From the NCBI RefSeq assembly GCF_038039535.1, contig NZ_JBBPHP010000002.1:510676-574675 (forward strand): 64,000 nucleotides of DNA, in the 5' to 3' direction. Below the pieces are notes generated by a model. It was not told the DNA's origin. It saw only the letters and a program-made list of their open reading frames with translations, and did not search any database. The number at the start of each line of letters is the position of its first letter. Position 1 is the stretch's first letter. The translations under genes and the position numbers were made by a program. Positions 19,352-28,000 of the stretch are shown here, piece by piece. This DNA is from Catalinimonas sp038039535 (GTDB taxonomy: Bacteria; Bacteroidota; Bacteroidia; Cytophagales; Cyclobacteriaceae).

Positions 19352-19415
19352 CATTGACAATGACCGTTAGAAATATTTAATTGTCATCAACTACTATACT
19401 ACACCTCTAACCTTT

Positions 19416-19877
19416 ATGAAACGTACATTCGCTTTAGGGTTTATAGCCCTCCTGATCATTATCCAGTTTATTCGTCCGGAAGAAAACCTGGGTGAAGCGG
19501 AAAGCAGTAATGATGTAACCCACTATGTAAATGTGCCCGATCAGGTAATGACTACCCTGCAAAGCTCCTGCTACGACTGTCATTCTAACCATACCAACTA
19601 TCCCTGGTACTCAAAAGTAAATCCGGTAGGCTGGTGGTTAAACAATCATATAGAGGAAGGCAAAAGCGAACTCAATTTCTCTAACTTTGCTGCTTATGAT
19701 GTGGAACGTATGGACCATAAACTGGAAGAAATTGCTGAAGAAGTGGAGGAAGGCCATATGCCTTTACCTTCTTATACCTGGATACACCGGGATGCCAAAC
19801 TCACGGATGAACAGGTTAGCCTGATCACGGAGTGGGTCAATACGGAAAGACAAAAGTTAGACGTGCCTCAGCAGTAG
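19416..19877 (+). CDS. Haem-binding domain protein (c-type, CxxCH)
   Basis: A 153-residue membrane-anchored or exported protein with an N-terminal hydrophobic helix (residues 6-18). It has one haem-attachment motif CYDCH (Cys52, Cys55, His56) followed by SNHTNYPWYSKVNPVGWW, the signature of the haem-bd (PF14376) family common in Bacteroidota. The later motif GHMPLPSYTWIHRDA may give the second ligand (Met or His). It probably transfers electrons in the periplasm. The gene is independent of the barrel gene, which ends in its own terminator. Confidence 0.87.
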   Translation: MKRTFALGFIALLIIIQFIRPEENLGEAESSNDVTHYVNVPDQVMTTLQSSCYDCHSNHTNYPWYSKVNPVGWWLNNHIEEGKSELNFSNFAAYDVERMDHKLEEIAEEVEEGHMPLPSYTWIHRDAKLTDEQVSLITEWVNTERQKLDVPQQ

Positions 19878-19950
19878 TATATTCATGTCTCAGCATGCTA
19901 TGGGATACTGGGCTGATGTCTGTTTTCTTTTCTTGTTAACACATAAAGAT

Positions 19951-19985
19951 GGGGCTGCTTAAAGATTTTCTTTATCTTCAGCCCC
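19951..19985 (+). promoter_or_regulatory. GC-rich hairpin before the rhamnosidase gene
   Basis: GGGGCTG and CAGCCCC enclose a loop that also contains pairing AAGAT/ATCTT. No T-run follows, so it is not a classic terminator. It ends 16 bases before the ATG at 20002 and could act as an RNA 3' end for the haem protein or as a leader structure. Confidence 0.4.
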
Positions 19986-20001
19986 TTACATAATACAACC
20001 T

Positions 20002-22287
20002 ATGCCTGTTTCGTCCATCTACAAGCCGTTCTTATTCCTCTTATCCATTTCTATCTTACTGACTAGCACTGCCCATGCGCAGGATAAATTACTGGCCCCG
20101 CAGGGTTTGCTGACAGATCTGCTGGAACACAGCAATCGTACCTACACACAAGGGTATCAGACCAATATGACACTTCAGCAAGTGCAACAATATGGCAGAG
20201 ACTATCAGCATGTGACTATTCAGCACCAAAAGCCGGTATTCAGCTGGATTGTCAATGACGATAAGCAGGATGTCTTACAAACCGCCTACCAACTTCAGCT
20301 GGCTACTGATGAAGAAAAACTACGCGCAAATGATCCCGACCTCTGGAATTCGGGCAAGGTAAGCAGTAGTAATTCTTCGGCTGTAGTGTATGAAGGTACA
20401 CCACTCAAAGCCAACACGATTTACTACTGGAGAGTAAAGGTGTGGAACAATCAGCAGGAAGAAAGTCCCTATTCGGCAATTGCCTCGTTCAGAACCGGAG
20501 CGGAACTCCTGCCGCATGATACGCCCCGCTATCCTACCCAAAAGACCGATGAAAGACCAGTCAGTATTCATAAAATTGAAGGAGAGGACTACTTCATTGA
20601 TTTTGGTAAAGACGCTTTTGCCCAGCTTAGCCTGACTTTGCACAGTGCGCAGGAAGATACTCTCACTATTCATTTTGGGGAATCGGTAACTGATGCCGGA
20701 CGTATTGACCGTGAACCGGGCGGAACGATTCGCTACCAGGCCTATCAGCTTCCCATCAATGAGGGAACACGCACCTATAAAATCGCTTTTCGTCCGGATG
20801 AGCGGAATACCGGTGACAGAGCTATTAAAATACCTGATTACATAGGAGAGGTATTGCCGTTTCGCTACTGCGAAATTGAAGGCTATGCCGGTGAGATCAG
20901 CACCGATGATGTAGTGAGGCACGCGGTCCATTATCCTTTCAATGAGGAAGCTTCCTATTTTCAGAGTGCGGACACGGTGCTGAATGCCGTATGGGAGCTG
21001 AGCAAGTATTCTATCAAAGCCACCAGCTTTGCGGGCATCTATGTAGATGGTGACCGGGAGCGTATTCCCTACGAAGCCGATGCCCTGATCAACCAGCTTT
21101 GCCATTATGCGGTGGACCGTGAGTACAGCATGGGCCGTTATTCCCATGAATACCTGATCACGCATGCCACCTGGCCTACCGAATGGATTCTTCAGTCGGT
21201 GCTGATGGCCTGGAATGATTATCTGTACACCGGAAACCTATCATCCGCCGAGCATTATTATGATGACCTGAAATCCAAAACCCTGACTGCCCTGGCAGGC
21301 GATGATCATCTGATCAGTACCCAGAGAGGGCAGATGGACCAGGAAGTACTGGCATCGGTACATTATGAAGGGGAAGCGTTAAGAGACATCGTAGACTGGC
21401 CCCATACCGGTATACTGGGTTTGGGCAAAGAAGAGGCTGGAGAGACAGATGGCTATGTCTTTACAGAAGTCAATACGGTAGTCAATGCCTACCACTATCA
21501 GGCGTTGGTCTGCATGAGTCGTATCGCCGCTGACCTGGGCAAGACTGCCGATAGCAGGGAATTTATGGAAAGAGCAGAGGCAGTGAAGAAATCCTTTAAC
21601 CAAAGGCTACTGGACAAGCAGAAAGGCTATTATGTGGATGGCATGGGTACTGAACACAGCTCATTGCATGCCAATATGTTTCCCCTGGCTTTTGGTTTAG
21701 TACCTGAAAAATACCGCGACTCGGTGATAGAATTTGTCAGGTCGCGGGGGATGGCCTGCAGTGTGTATGGTTCACAGTTCCTGATGGATGCTGTATATGA
21801 GGCAGAAGCAGGTGCTTATGGTCTGGAACTGCTGTCTTCTACGGCCGAACGTAGCTGGTACAATATGATACGTGCGGGAGCCACCATCACCATGGAAGCC
21901 TGGGACAATAAGTACAAGCCCAACCAGGACTGGAATCATGCCTGGGGCGCTGCACCCGCCAATATTATCCCTCGTAAGCTGATGGGCATTGAGCCGCTTG
22001 AACCCGGTTTTGCCAGACTCAGGATCAAACCACAACCTGGAACGCTGGAATGGGCAGAAGTTCGTATGCCCACCATCAGGGGAGCGGTAGAGGTATCCTT
22101 TGACCAAAGAAAAGGTTTTACCATGGAAGTGGATATTCCTGCCAATACAGAAGCCGAAGTTTATATGCCGCTTCAGGGCAAAAAGATTAACACAGCTATG
22201 GTAAATGGTAGCAGCAGGAAGGGGAGGAGAGAAGGAAACTTTCTGGTATTTGAACTGGGTTCGGGGAAGTATAGCCTTAACTATTAA
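20002..22287 (+). CDS. Alpha-L-rhamnosidase-type glycosidase (GH78)
   Basis: A 761-residue exported glycosidase with a signal peptide ending near AHAQ (about 27). An Ig-like domain (residues 70-170) with AYQLQLAT and YYWRVKVWNN leads to a jelly-roll carbohydrate-binding domain, then an (alpha/alpha)6 barrel from about 310. The barrel carries DGDRERIPYEADA (349-361), the place of the general acid Glu in the family, and MEAWDN near 631, matching the second acidic motif. The C-terminal beta-sandwich ends the protein. It would remove terminal L-rhamnose from plant or algal glycans. The 43-bp-period repeat array starts about 120 bases after the stop. Confidence 0.9.
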   Translation: MPVSSIYKPFLFLLSISILLTSTAHAQDKLLAPQGLLTDLLEHSNRTYTQGYQTNMTLQQVQQYGRDYQHVTIQHQKPVFSWIVNDDKQDVLQTAYQLQLATDEEKLRANDPDLWNSGKVSSSNSSAVVYEGTPLKANTIYYWRVKVWNNQQEESPYSAIASFRTGAELLPHDTPRYPTQKTDERPVSIHKIEGEDYFIDFGKDAFAQLSLTLHSAQEDTLTIHFGESVTDAGRIDREPGGTIRYQAYQLPINEGTRTYKIAFRPDERNTGDRAIKIPDYIGEVLPFRYCEIEGYAGEISTDDVVRHAVHYPFNEEASYFQSADTVLNAVWELSKYSIKATSFAGIYVDGDRERIPYEADALINQLCHYAVDREYSMGRYSHEYLITHATWPTEWILQSVLMAWNDYLYTGNLSSAEHYYDDLKSKTLTALAGDDHLISTQRGQMDQEVLASVHYEGEALRDIVDWPHTGILGLGKEEAGETDGYVFTEVNTVVNAYHYQALVCMSRIAADLGKTADSREFMERAEAVKKSFNQRLLDKQKGYYVDGMGTEHSSLHANMFPLAFGLVPEKYRDSVIEFVRSRGMACSVYGSQFLMDAVYEAEAGAYGLELLSSTAERSWYNMIRAGATITMEAWDNKYKPNQDWNHAWGAAPANIIPRKLMGIEPLEPGFARLRIKPQPGTLEWAEVRMPTIRGAVEVSFDQRKGFTMEVDIPANTEAEVYMPLQGKKINTAMVNGSSRKGRREGNFLVFELGSGKYSLNY

Positions 22288-22407
22288 CAGAGAAAGATAC
22301 CAGGCTTCCTAAGCTTTCATGCAGCAGACGATCAGTCAGCACGAGTATATTGGAGAGCAAAGCTATCCGATTATTCATCCGTACTGTGGTGAAAACAGTA
22401 AAAAGAT

Positions 22408-22690
22408 GCCCTGGCTTAAGCTTCCCTGGGAGGGAAATACAACAATTACTGTTAAAATATAGCTTTCCCTCTTGGGGAAAATGACAAAATGCTGTTGTTT
22501 TATCGCTTTCCCCAGTAGGGAAAGCCAGTGTAAGCTGTCATTTTATGACCATCCCCAGTGGGGAAGGTAAGGAAACAGGCTTTTTGTTCACCATCCCCCT
22601 GAGGGACAGAGACAAAACGATATAGATCATTGACTTTCCCTCCTGGGGAGAGCGGTTAAAATGGCTTATTGGATGACCATCCCCTTATAC
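22408..22690. repeat. Array 1: degenerate palindromic repeats with 43-bp period
   Basis: Seven imperfect palindromes of the form CTTTCCC-N5-GGGAAAG or CCATCCCC-AGT-GGGGAAGG are centred at about 22429, 22472, 22515, 22558, 22600, 22643 and 22686, so spacing is 42.5-43 bp throughout. The linkers are AT-rich, with AAAA and TTTTAT tracts at similar places in each unit. The last unit is only half present. The units are too diverged for a CRISPR (no constant repeat) and there are no cas genes. Confidence 0.8.
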
Positions 22691-22861
22691 ATCACTGAGA
22701 AACTCATCCCATCTCAGTGTAAGAGAAGTAGGTCTATAGCACAAAAAAATCCTGCTAAGGGTACCATATTAGCGTAGTTGAAGAAGGGTGTAATAGAAAT
22801 ACATACAGCTCTACTTCGCAAGTGGGTTTGTTTTGGATGTTATCTATAATTCAATCAATAA

Positions 22862-23269
22862 ATGAGAGGTTACAATACATACTACGAAGATGAGCAAAGA
22901 ACTAATTATGGCTTTTGGTTATATCTTATTATACTAAATGTAGCTTTGGGCAGCTTATCGGGTGCCAAGGCAATATTAACCTCTTTCAATACTATAGATA
23001 CTGTTATACTTTGCTACTACTTTATCATGTTAATGATTGGAGTTTTGTCTGTTATATGTTTTTTCTATAGGCATAAAATTACTCCTAAACTGATTGTAGC
23101 TTTTCTGGCTATCAATCTATTCTACATTGTAGGGATGAGTTTTTTAGTTTGGAATTATGATTCAGGAGGAATTGATTATTTTGGGTTGATACGTATCATT
23201 GTGCTATGCTCATTAATAATTCCTTACTTATTAATTTCTAAGCGTGTAAAAGAAGTATTTGTCAAGTAA
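22862..23269 (+). CDS. Four-helix membrane protein, DUF2569-like
   Basis: A 135-residue inner-membrane protein with four predicted membrane helices (about 17-37, 46-67, 77-96 and 107-124) and a short positive C-terminal tail. The end IPYLLISKRVKEVFVK resembles the terminal motif of DUF2569 proteins (a stretch ending SKRVK then FV). I assign it on this motif and the four-helix layout only, so the family is provisional and function is unknown. The codon content is more AT-rich than the neighbouring rhamnosidase gene, which hints at a different history. Confidence 0.6.
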   Translation: MRGYNTYYEDEQRTNYGFWLYLIILNVALGSLSGAKAILTSFNTIDTVILCYYFIMLMIGVLSVICFFYRHKITPKLIVAFLAINLFYIVGMSFLVWNYDSGGIDYFGLIRIIVLCSLIIPYLLISKRVKEVFVK

Positions 23270-23413
23270 CTTGGAATGAAACAGGTATAGCATTCAGTGT
23301 GATAGTTTATAGCTAGTGGTTTATTTCATCAAGCACCAAAATTGACATTTGAAAAAGGAACTCTTTACGTCTTCTGAGGGGGCAAGCTTGTCAATTGTCT
23401 AAAACCCATTCCA

Positions 23414-23881
23414 ATGAAACAGTTCATCTTATTATCCATCCTCCTGTGCTTGTTCGCTTGTGAACAGGAAAAGACAAGTGATGCTGCTATTAAACAGGAA
23501 ATCATTGATGTTACCAATGCCTACAATCTGACATGGGAAACGGTAGATATGGATTCGGTAGCACAATTCCATGCTGAGGATATCAGGTACTACTGGCATG
23601 GGTTCCGTGCTGCCTCTTCCAATGAGGAGTTTCTTGAGGTATTTAAAGAATGGATGGCCACTACCCAGGAGTGGAAGATGGAAGTAGAAAATTATGATGT
23701 TCAGGTATTAGGGGAAGACCTTGCCATTATCGGGTTTAATTCTTCCGCTACCACCACCGTGCTTACCAACGGAGAACCCTATGATTATGGGACAGGCGCC
23801 TTAACCTACGTATGGAAGAGAATAAACGGAGTTTGGAAAATAATACATATCCACGAATCGGCTTTGGAAGCTGAAAACTGA
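23414..23881 (+). CDS. NTF2/SnoaL-like lipoprotein
   Basis: A 155-residue exported lipoprotein: signal peptide LLSILLCLFAC with the lipid-anchored Cys16, followed by a single cystatin-like alpha+beta domain of the NTF2/DUF4440 type. Typical features are the N-terminal helix (IIDVTNAYNLTWETVD), the strand AQFHAEDIRYYW, and the C-terminal YVWKRINGVWKIIHIHES. These domains bind small molecules or catalyse simple reactions. No catalytic set is clear here. The gene appears monocistronic. Confidence 0.83.
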   Translation: MKQFILLSILLCLFACEQEKTSDAAIKQEIIDVTNAYNLTWETVDMDSVAQFHAEDIRYYWHGFRAASSNEEFLEVFKEWMATTQEWKMEVENYDVQVLGEDLAIIGFNSSATTTVLTNGEPYDYGTGALTYVWKRINGVWKIIHIHESALEAEN

Positions 23882-23990
23882 ATATAAAATATTGCAAGCT
23901 GTGAAATGCAAGCAAGCGCACTGTAAGCTTATCCCCCAGATTAGTCAGCTTACATGACAGGCACTCTGGATAAAAAAATAGCTATACCAG

Positions 23991-24141
23991 CTACACCTTA
24001 GGTACCAGTTCTCGCTCAAAGTACACCAGCTCCTTTTTGGATGTATCTGTCTGGTCAACGCAGTAATAAATACGATCCACATAACGCCTGACGATGAGTT
24101 TGCGGATACACTACAGATCCTTCGGGAAAAATATTTTGCAT
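23991..24141 (-). pseudogene. Possible frameshifted gene remnant
   Basis: On the minus strand one frame ends in KKELVYFERELVPKV and a stop at 23991-23993, preceded by RKLIVRRYVDRIYYC. The sequence has ordinary protein composition over 39 codons. The frame is closed upstream by TAG at 24111-24113. A different frame starts with ATG at 24141 (MQNIFPEGSVVYP) and runs into the same region, as expected after one frameshift. No family is recognised. It may be the decayed end of a gene, or a chance open stretch. Confidence 0.35.
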
Positions 24142-24321
24142 GAGTTAAGGTAGGTATAAATCTATTAATAATATGCAGTTGGCTTATCTATATTCATATA
24201 GGGCCAAACAAGAGATATAAAATATGACATTCATTTTGCCTCTTTCAAAAAAAAAACAAAGGAAGTGAACTACTATCCATAAAATAAGGTTACATTGCCT
24301 TATACTTATAATAACAATTCA

Positions 24322-24513
24322 ATGAAAGAAGGTACCGTAAAATTTTTTAACCACACGAAAGGATTTGGTTTCATTAAGCCATCCGATTCAGGTGCAGACA
24401 TTTTTGTTCATTCAAGTGGACTTATCGACGAAATAGAGGAGGACGATAAGGTGGAATATGAAGAAGAGCAAGGCAAAAAAGGTCTGAATGCAGTCAATGT
24501 GAAAGTTATTTAG
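24322..24513 (+). CDS. Cold-shock domain protein
   Basis: A 63-residue single-domain RNA/DNA-binding protein of the CspA family. GTVKFFN leads to the RNP1 motif KGFGFIKP and the RNP2 motif DIFVHSSGL, followed by the acidic loop and the final strand GLNAVNVKV. An in-frame TTG nine codons upstream (24295) is less likely than the ATG at 24322, which gives the normal family start. The leader is AT-rich. A terminator hairpin follows 29 bases after the stop. Confidence 0.95.
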   Translation: MKEGTVKFFNHTKGFGFIKPSDSGADIFVHSSGLIDEIEEDDKVEYEEEQGKKGLNAVNVKVI

Positions 24514-24541
24514 TAAAATATATTATCACTTTGAAATGAAG

Positions 24542-24568
24542 AACATGCCCCGATAAGGCATGTTTTTT
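24542..24568 (+). terminator. Terminator of the cold-shock gene
   Basis: AACATGCC at 24542-24549 pairs with GGCATGTT and a run of T follows. It ends only 7 bases before the ATG of the next gene (24575), so the same region is the 5' leader of that gene if transcription reads through. Confidence 0.85.
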
Positions 24569-24574
24569 TGGTTT

Positions 24575-25318
24575 ATGGAAATAGATTTAAAATTGGCAGT
24601 GCTGATTGACGGGGATAACATTCCCTCTGCCTACATTAAAGAAATGATGGAAGAGATTGCCAAGTACGGTAACCCTACCATCAAAAGAATATATGGAGAC
24701 TGGACCAAGCCTAATTTGTCCAAATGGAAAAATATCCTCCTTGAAAATGCCATCACCCCTATACAGCAGTATGGATACACTTCGGGTAAAAATGCGACGG
24801 ACTCTGCCATGATCATAGACGCCATGGACATTTTGTATTCGCAGAAGGTTAACGGGTTTTGTCTGGTATCCAGCGATAGTGATTTCACTAGATTGGCCAC
24901 CCGTCTCAGAGAAGCCGGCATGAAAGTTTTTGGAATCGGGGAAAAGAAAACACCCGATCCCTTTATCGTAGCTTGTGATAAGTTTATCTACCTGGAAATT
25001 CTTAAAGACCAATCCAAAGAAGAAGGATCTGATAACCAGAAAGGAAAGTCTGAAAAGAAAAGTGACGTTGATAAGATTACTCCTAAAGTAATCCGCTTAA
25101 TTTCCACTACCATATCCGATCTGGCAGATGATGATGGATGGGCCTTTCTCGGAGATGTAGGAAACTTACTGCAAAAGAAGCAGCCCAACTTTGACTCCCG
25201 AAACTACGGATTTCAGAAACTCACCCCCCTTATCAAGTCTATCAGCAAGTTTGATGTTGAGCAAAAAGAAAACCAGAAAGGTAAGTTCAAGCTGATTTAT
25301 GTGAGAAACAAAGAGTAA
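24575..25318 (+). CDS. NYN-domain ribonuclease-like protein with OST-HTH (LOTUS) domain
   Basis: A 247-residue protein. The N-terminal NYN (PIN-like) domain has LAVLIDGDNIP (metal-binding Asp), KRIYGDW, then GKNATDSAMIIDAMDIL and LVSSDSDFTRLATRLREAG, the typical acidic active-site motifs. A charged linker (about 150-170) leads to an OST-HTH/LOTUS domain (170-247), recognised by DDGWAFLGDVGNLLQKKQPNFDSRNYGF. The pair suggests RNA cleavage or RNA processing guided by the LOTUS domain. I chose the ATG at 24575: the in-frame start at 24560 lies inside the terminator of the cold-shock gene. Confidence 0.9.
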   Translation: MEIDLKLAVLIDGDNIPSAYIKEMMEEIAKYGNPTIKRIYGDWTKPNLSKWKNILLENAITPIQQYGYTSGKNATDSAMIIDAMDILYSQKVNGFCLVSSDSDFTRLATRLREAGMKVFGIGEKKTPDPFIVACDKFIYLEILKDQSKEEGSDNQKGKSEKKSDVDKITPKVIRLISTTISDLADDDGWAFLGDVGNLLQKKQPNFDSRNYGFQKLTPLIKSISKFDVEQKENQKGKFKLIYVRNKE

Positions 25319-25440
25319 TCTATCCTCAAATAGAGAAGAAAAATCACATGAAATTCAAAAATTGCCCGACATTTGCTTAAGTTGGGAGGTTCTGGATTTC
25401 AATTTTAACTAAAGCATCAAAATAGATAGAGTAATTTCTA

Positions 25441-25474
25441 AAATTTTATGCTTTAAAAAACATAAAATTTTATG
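25441..25474 (+). promoter_or_regulatory. Inverted and direct repeat at the KAS III start codon
   Basis: AAATTTTATG (25441-25450) and CATAAAATTT (25461-25470) form a perfect 10-bp inverted repeat, and AAAATTTTATG also recurs directly at 25464-25474, where its ATG is the start codon at 25472. The hairpin would end 1 base before the start codon. It could control ribosome access, or just reflect AT-rich composition. Confidence 0.4.
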
Positions 25475-26557
25475 GCTCATCATACCTATTACACAGTTGT
25501 TACTGGAACTGGAAGATATATACCTTCCCAAATCGTTAAGAATGAATCTTTTCTGAAAAATGAATTTTATAATTCCTCCGGACAGAGGATTCCCAAATCC
25601 AATGATGAAATCATTCGTAAGTTCCAGGAGATTACTGAAATAGAAGAGCGCAGGTATGTGGAAGATGAGATGGTCACTTCTGATATTGGCTATTATGCTG
25701 CTGAGGCAGCTGTCATTTCAGCGGGCATTGACAAAGAGAGCCTGGATTATATCATTGTAGCCCATAATTTTGGTGATGTATTGCACGGCAACAAGAAAAC
25801 GGATCTTGTCCCCAGTCTGGCTGCCAGAATTAAATATAAGTTAGGTATACATAATCCCTATACCATTGCCTATGACTTACCCTTCGGCTGCCCCGGATGG
25901 GTGCAGGGCTTGATACAGGCTGATTATTATATCAAGTCGGGAGATGCCAAAAAAATCCTTGTGATAGGAGCAGAGACACTATCCCGTATTTCCGACCCTC
26001 ATGATATTGACAGCATGATTTATTCGGATGGGGCAGGAGCAGTAGTGGTGGAAGCGAGACAAAGCGATGAACCACTGGGAATCTTAGCCCACAAAACACG
26101 CTCAGATACTTTGAATCATGCTCACCTGCTTAATATGAATGTCTCCTACAATCCTGATTATAAAGATGATACGCTGTTCCTCAAAATGGAAGGAAGAAAG
26201 CTGTACGAGTATGCCCTCACTACCGTACCTCAACTTCTAAGTGACTGTGTGGACAAAGCTGGTTTAGGTATTGAACAGATCAAAAAAGTGCTCATCCACC
26301 AGGCAAATGCCAAGATGGATGATGCTATTTTATCCCGATTATTCAAATTGCTGAATGTAGCGGAGATTCCGGAGTACATTATGCCAATGACCATTGCGAC
26401 CCTGGGAAATAACTCGGTAGCCACCGTTCCAATCTTGTTGGATAAACTGCTAAGGAAAGAACTTAAGCATCATCATATCAATAAAGGAGAGCATATGATC
26501 TTCGCTTCGGTAGGGGCTGGTATGAATGTCAATGCGGTGATCTACAAAATGCCATAG
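25472..26557 (+). CDS. 3-oxoacyl-ACP synthase III family protein
   Basis: A 361-residue thiolase-fold condensing enzyme (KAS III / FabH class), which joins an acyl-CoA to malonyl-ACP or carries out a related condensation. The catalytic triad is visible: Cys140 in FGCPGWVQG, His276 in HQANAKMDD and Asn313 in GNNSVAT. Other family marks are YSDGAGAVVVE and the C-terminal GAGMNVNAVIYK. It is somewhat longer than FabH and stands alone without fab genes, so it may serve a specialised lipid or pigment pathway rather than bulk fatty-acid synthesis. A repeat structure covers its start codon. Confidence 0.9.
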   Translation: MAHHTYYTVVTGTGRYIPSQIVKNESFLKNEFYNSSGQRIPKSNDEIIRKFQEITEIEERRYVEDEMVTSDIGYYAAEAAVISAGIDKESLDYIIVAHNFGDVLHGNKKTDLVPSLAARIKYKLGIHNPYTIAYDLPFGCPGWVQGLIQADYYIKSGDAKKILVIGAETLSRISDPHDIDSMIYSDGAGAVVVEARQSDEPLGILAHKTRSDTLNHAHLLNMNVSYNPDYKDDTLFLKMEGRKLYEYALTTVPQLLSDCVDKAGLGIEQIKKVLIHQANAKMDDAILSRLFKLLNVAEIPEYIMPMTIATLGNNSVATVPILLDKLLRKELKHHHINKGEHMIFASVGAGMNVNAVIYKMP

Positions 26558-26561
26558 GAAC

Positions 26562-26756
26562 TTAGTTAAGCTCATTATGCCTGGCCTTCAGTATCTTCCT
26601 GATGGCACAAAAAGCCTTTTGATAATCCGAGGTGTTGAGGTAGAGGCGGTCATGAATGGTTACCTGATATTGATGGTTACGAACGGCATTAACCCTACAG
26701 TAAATTACCGTATTGTTACAAACAGCTTTTAAGTATCGGGCTTCAGTATAAATCAT
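26562..26756 (-). CDS. Small hypothetical protein (64 aa)
   Basis: I do not recognise this protein. It is basic, rich in Tyr, Arg and Asn, and shaped as a strand-rich first half (CNNTVIYCRVNAVRN, YQVTIHDRLYL) and a helical end (YQKAFCAIRKILKARHNE). That layout fits a compact alpha/beta domain. It lies convergent with the KAS III gene, 4 bases apart, and 57 bases downstream of nothing else on its strand. It may be real because no other gene occupies the interval. Confidence 0.45.
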   Translation of the reverse strand: MIYTEARYLKAVCNNTVIYCRVNAVRNHQYQVTIHDRLYLNTSDYQKAFCAIRKILKARHNELN

Positions 26757-26813
26757 TATGCGCCTTACGTCAGTGCAGTAACAATATCGGTAATTATGTG
26801 GGAAGAAAAAACA

Positions 26814-27677
26814 TTAACCCAGATAAGGTCTTAAAGCACTGCTTCGGGTACTATGTCTGAGCCTGCGGGTAGCTTTTTCTTTAATCTGACGTACTCTTTC
26901 TCTGGTAAGATTGTATCTGCTGCCTATTTCTTCCAGTGTCATTGCTTTTCCACCATTCAGCCCAAAATAAAGCGTAATTACGTCAGCTTCTCTTTGGGTA
27001 AGGGTAGAAAGCGATCTTTGCAGCTCTCTTTGTAAAGAGTCGTGCATCAGATCTGAATCAGGAGTAACCTCACTCTTATTTTCCAGTACATCCAGCAGGC
27101 CATTTTCTTCACCACTGGCAAATGGAGCATCCATAGACAGGTGACGATTAGCTACTTTGAGGTTGAGTGCGATTTCTTCTTCGGTGATATCCAGCATTTC
27201 AGATAGTTCTTCCAAAGATGGTTCGCGCTGATACTTCTGTTCCAGTTCGGCAAATATTCTGCTGATCTTGGTAAGTGTACCAATACGGTTTAGTGGAAGA
27301 CGTACCATACGGGATTGTTCGGCCAGCGATTGCATAATAGACTGTCGTATCCACCAGACGGCATAAGAGATAAACTTAAAGCCTCTGGTTTCATCAAATC
27401 GCTGCGCAGCCTTCATGAGTCCTAAATTACCTTCATTGATCAGATCATTTAGCGACATGCCTTTATTCTGATATTGCTTGGCTACCGATACTACAAAGCG
27501 CAAATTGGCTTTGGTGAGCTTTTCTAAAGCAACCTGGTCTCCTTCTCTTATCCTTCTGGCCAGCTCTGCTTCCATGTCAGGAGTAATCAGATCTACTTTG
27601 CTTATCTCCTGTAAATACTTATCCAGTGATTGGCTTTCCCTGCTGGTTATCTGTTTCGTTATCTTTAGTTGTCTCAT
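26814..27677 (-). CDS. rpoD: RNA polymerase primary sigma factor (RpoD/SigA)
   Basis: The 287-residue primary sigma factor in the short form seen in Bacteroidota, lacking the long region 1.1. Region 1.2 is DKYLQEISKVDLITPDMEAE. Region 2 contains LTKANLRFVVSVAKQYQNKG and LIQEGN-like LINEGNLGLMKAAQRFD, then FKFISYAVWWIRQSI (2.3-2.4). Region 3 follows, and region 4.2 is TLEEIGSRYNLTRERVRQIKEKATRRLR. It is expected to recognise the TTTG/TAnnTTTG promoters seen at the two tRNA genes. It is transcribed alone, with a 323-base upstream region. Confidence 0.97.
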   Translation of the reverse strand: MRQLKITKQITSRESQSLDKYLQEISKVDLITPDMEAELARRIREGDQVALEKLTKANLRFVVSVAKQYQNKGMSLNDLINEGNLGLMKAAQRFDETRGFKFISYAVWWIRQSIMQSLAEQSRMVRLPLNRIGTLTKISRIFAELEQKYQREPSLEELSEMLDITEEEIALNLKVANRHLSMDAPFASGEENGLLDVLENKSEVTPDSDLMHDSLQRELQRSLSTLTQREADVITLYFGLNGGKAMTLEEIGSRYNLTRERVRQIKEKATRRLRHSTRSSALRPYLG

Positions 27678-28000
27678 GGATAATGTTATGAAATGAAATA
27701 GTTGTTAAAGTGTACAGAGATTGATTTTATAATGACATGTGAAGATGCTACACTGAAAAATTCAACCTCAAAATATGACTACAATCCAGAGATATTTACA
27801 AGGGGAAAAGGTGTACCAGCCCTACGGCTTTTCACAAAGTTCGGTGAAGATACGACAATTTACTGAACTCAAGCTGCAAAATTTACTTTGTAATGCGTTT
27901 TTAGCTAAAATATCCCCGTTATAAGTTCATAAATGCTGTTAAATTCGAATACTGAAGAGAGTCATATTTGAAAAAGTTAAGTTCAAGCACTAAAATTTAA
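27678..28000. other. Upstream region of rpoD, nothing recognised
   Basis: This stretch should carry the rpoD promoter on the minus strand. I find no exact TAnnTTTG in the right orientation. No ORF above 60 codons, RNA gene or repeat is apparent. Confidence 0.4.

Noticed and set aside
20320..21165. 281-codon minus-strand frame in the rhamnosidase gene
   Set aside because: It lies fully inside a well-supported gene on the other strand and shows no protein family signature.
22408..22690. CRISPR array
   Set aside because: Spacing is regular, but the repeated part is not constant between units and no cas gene is in the window.
24295..24321. Upstream TTG start for the cold-shock protein
   Set aside because: It adds nine residues without family support. 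The ATG at 24322 gives the normal start.
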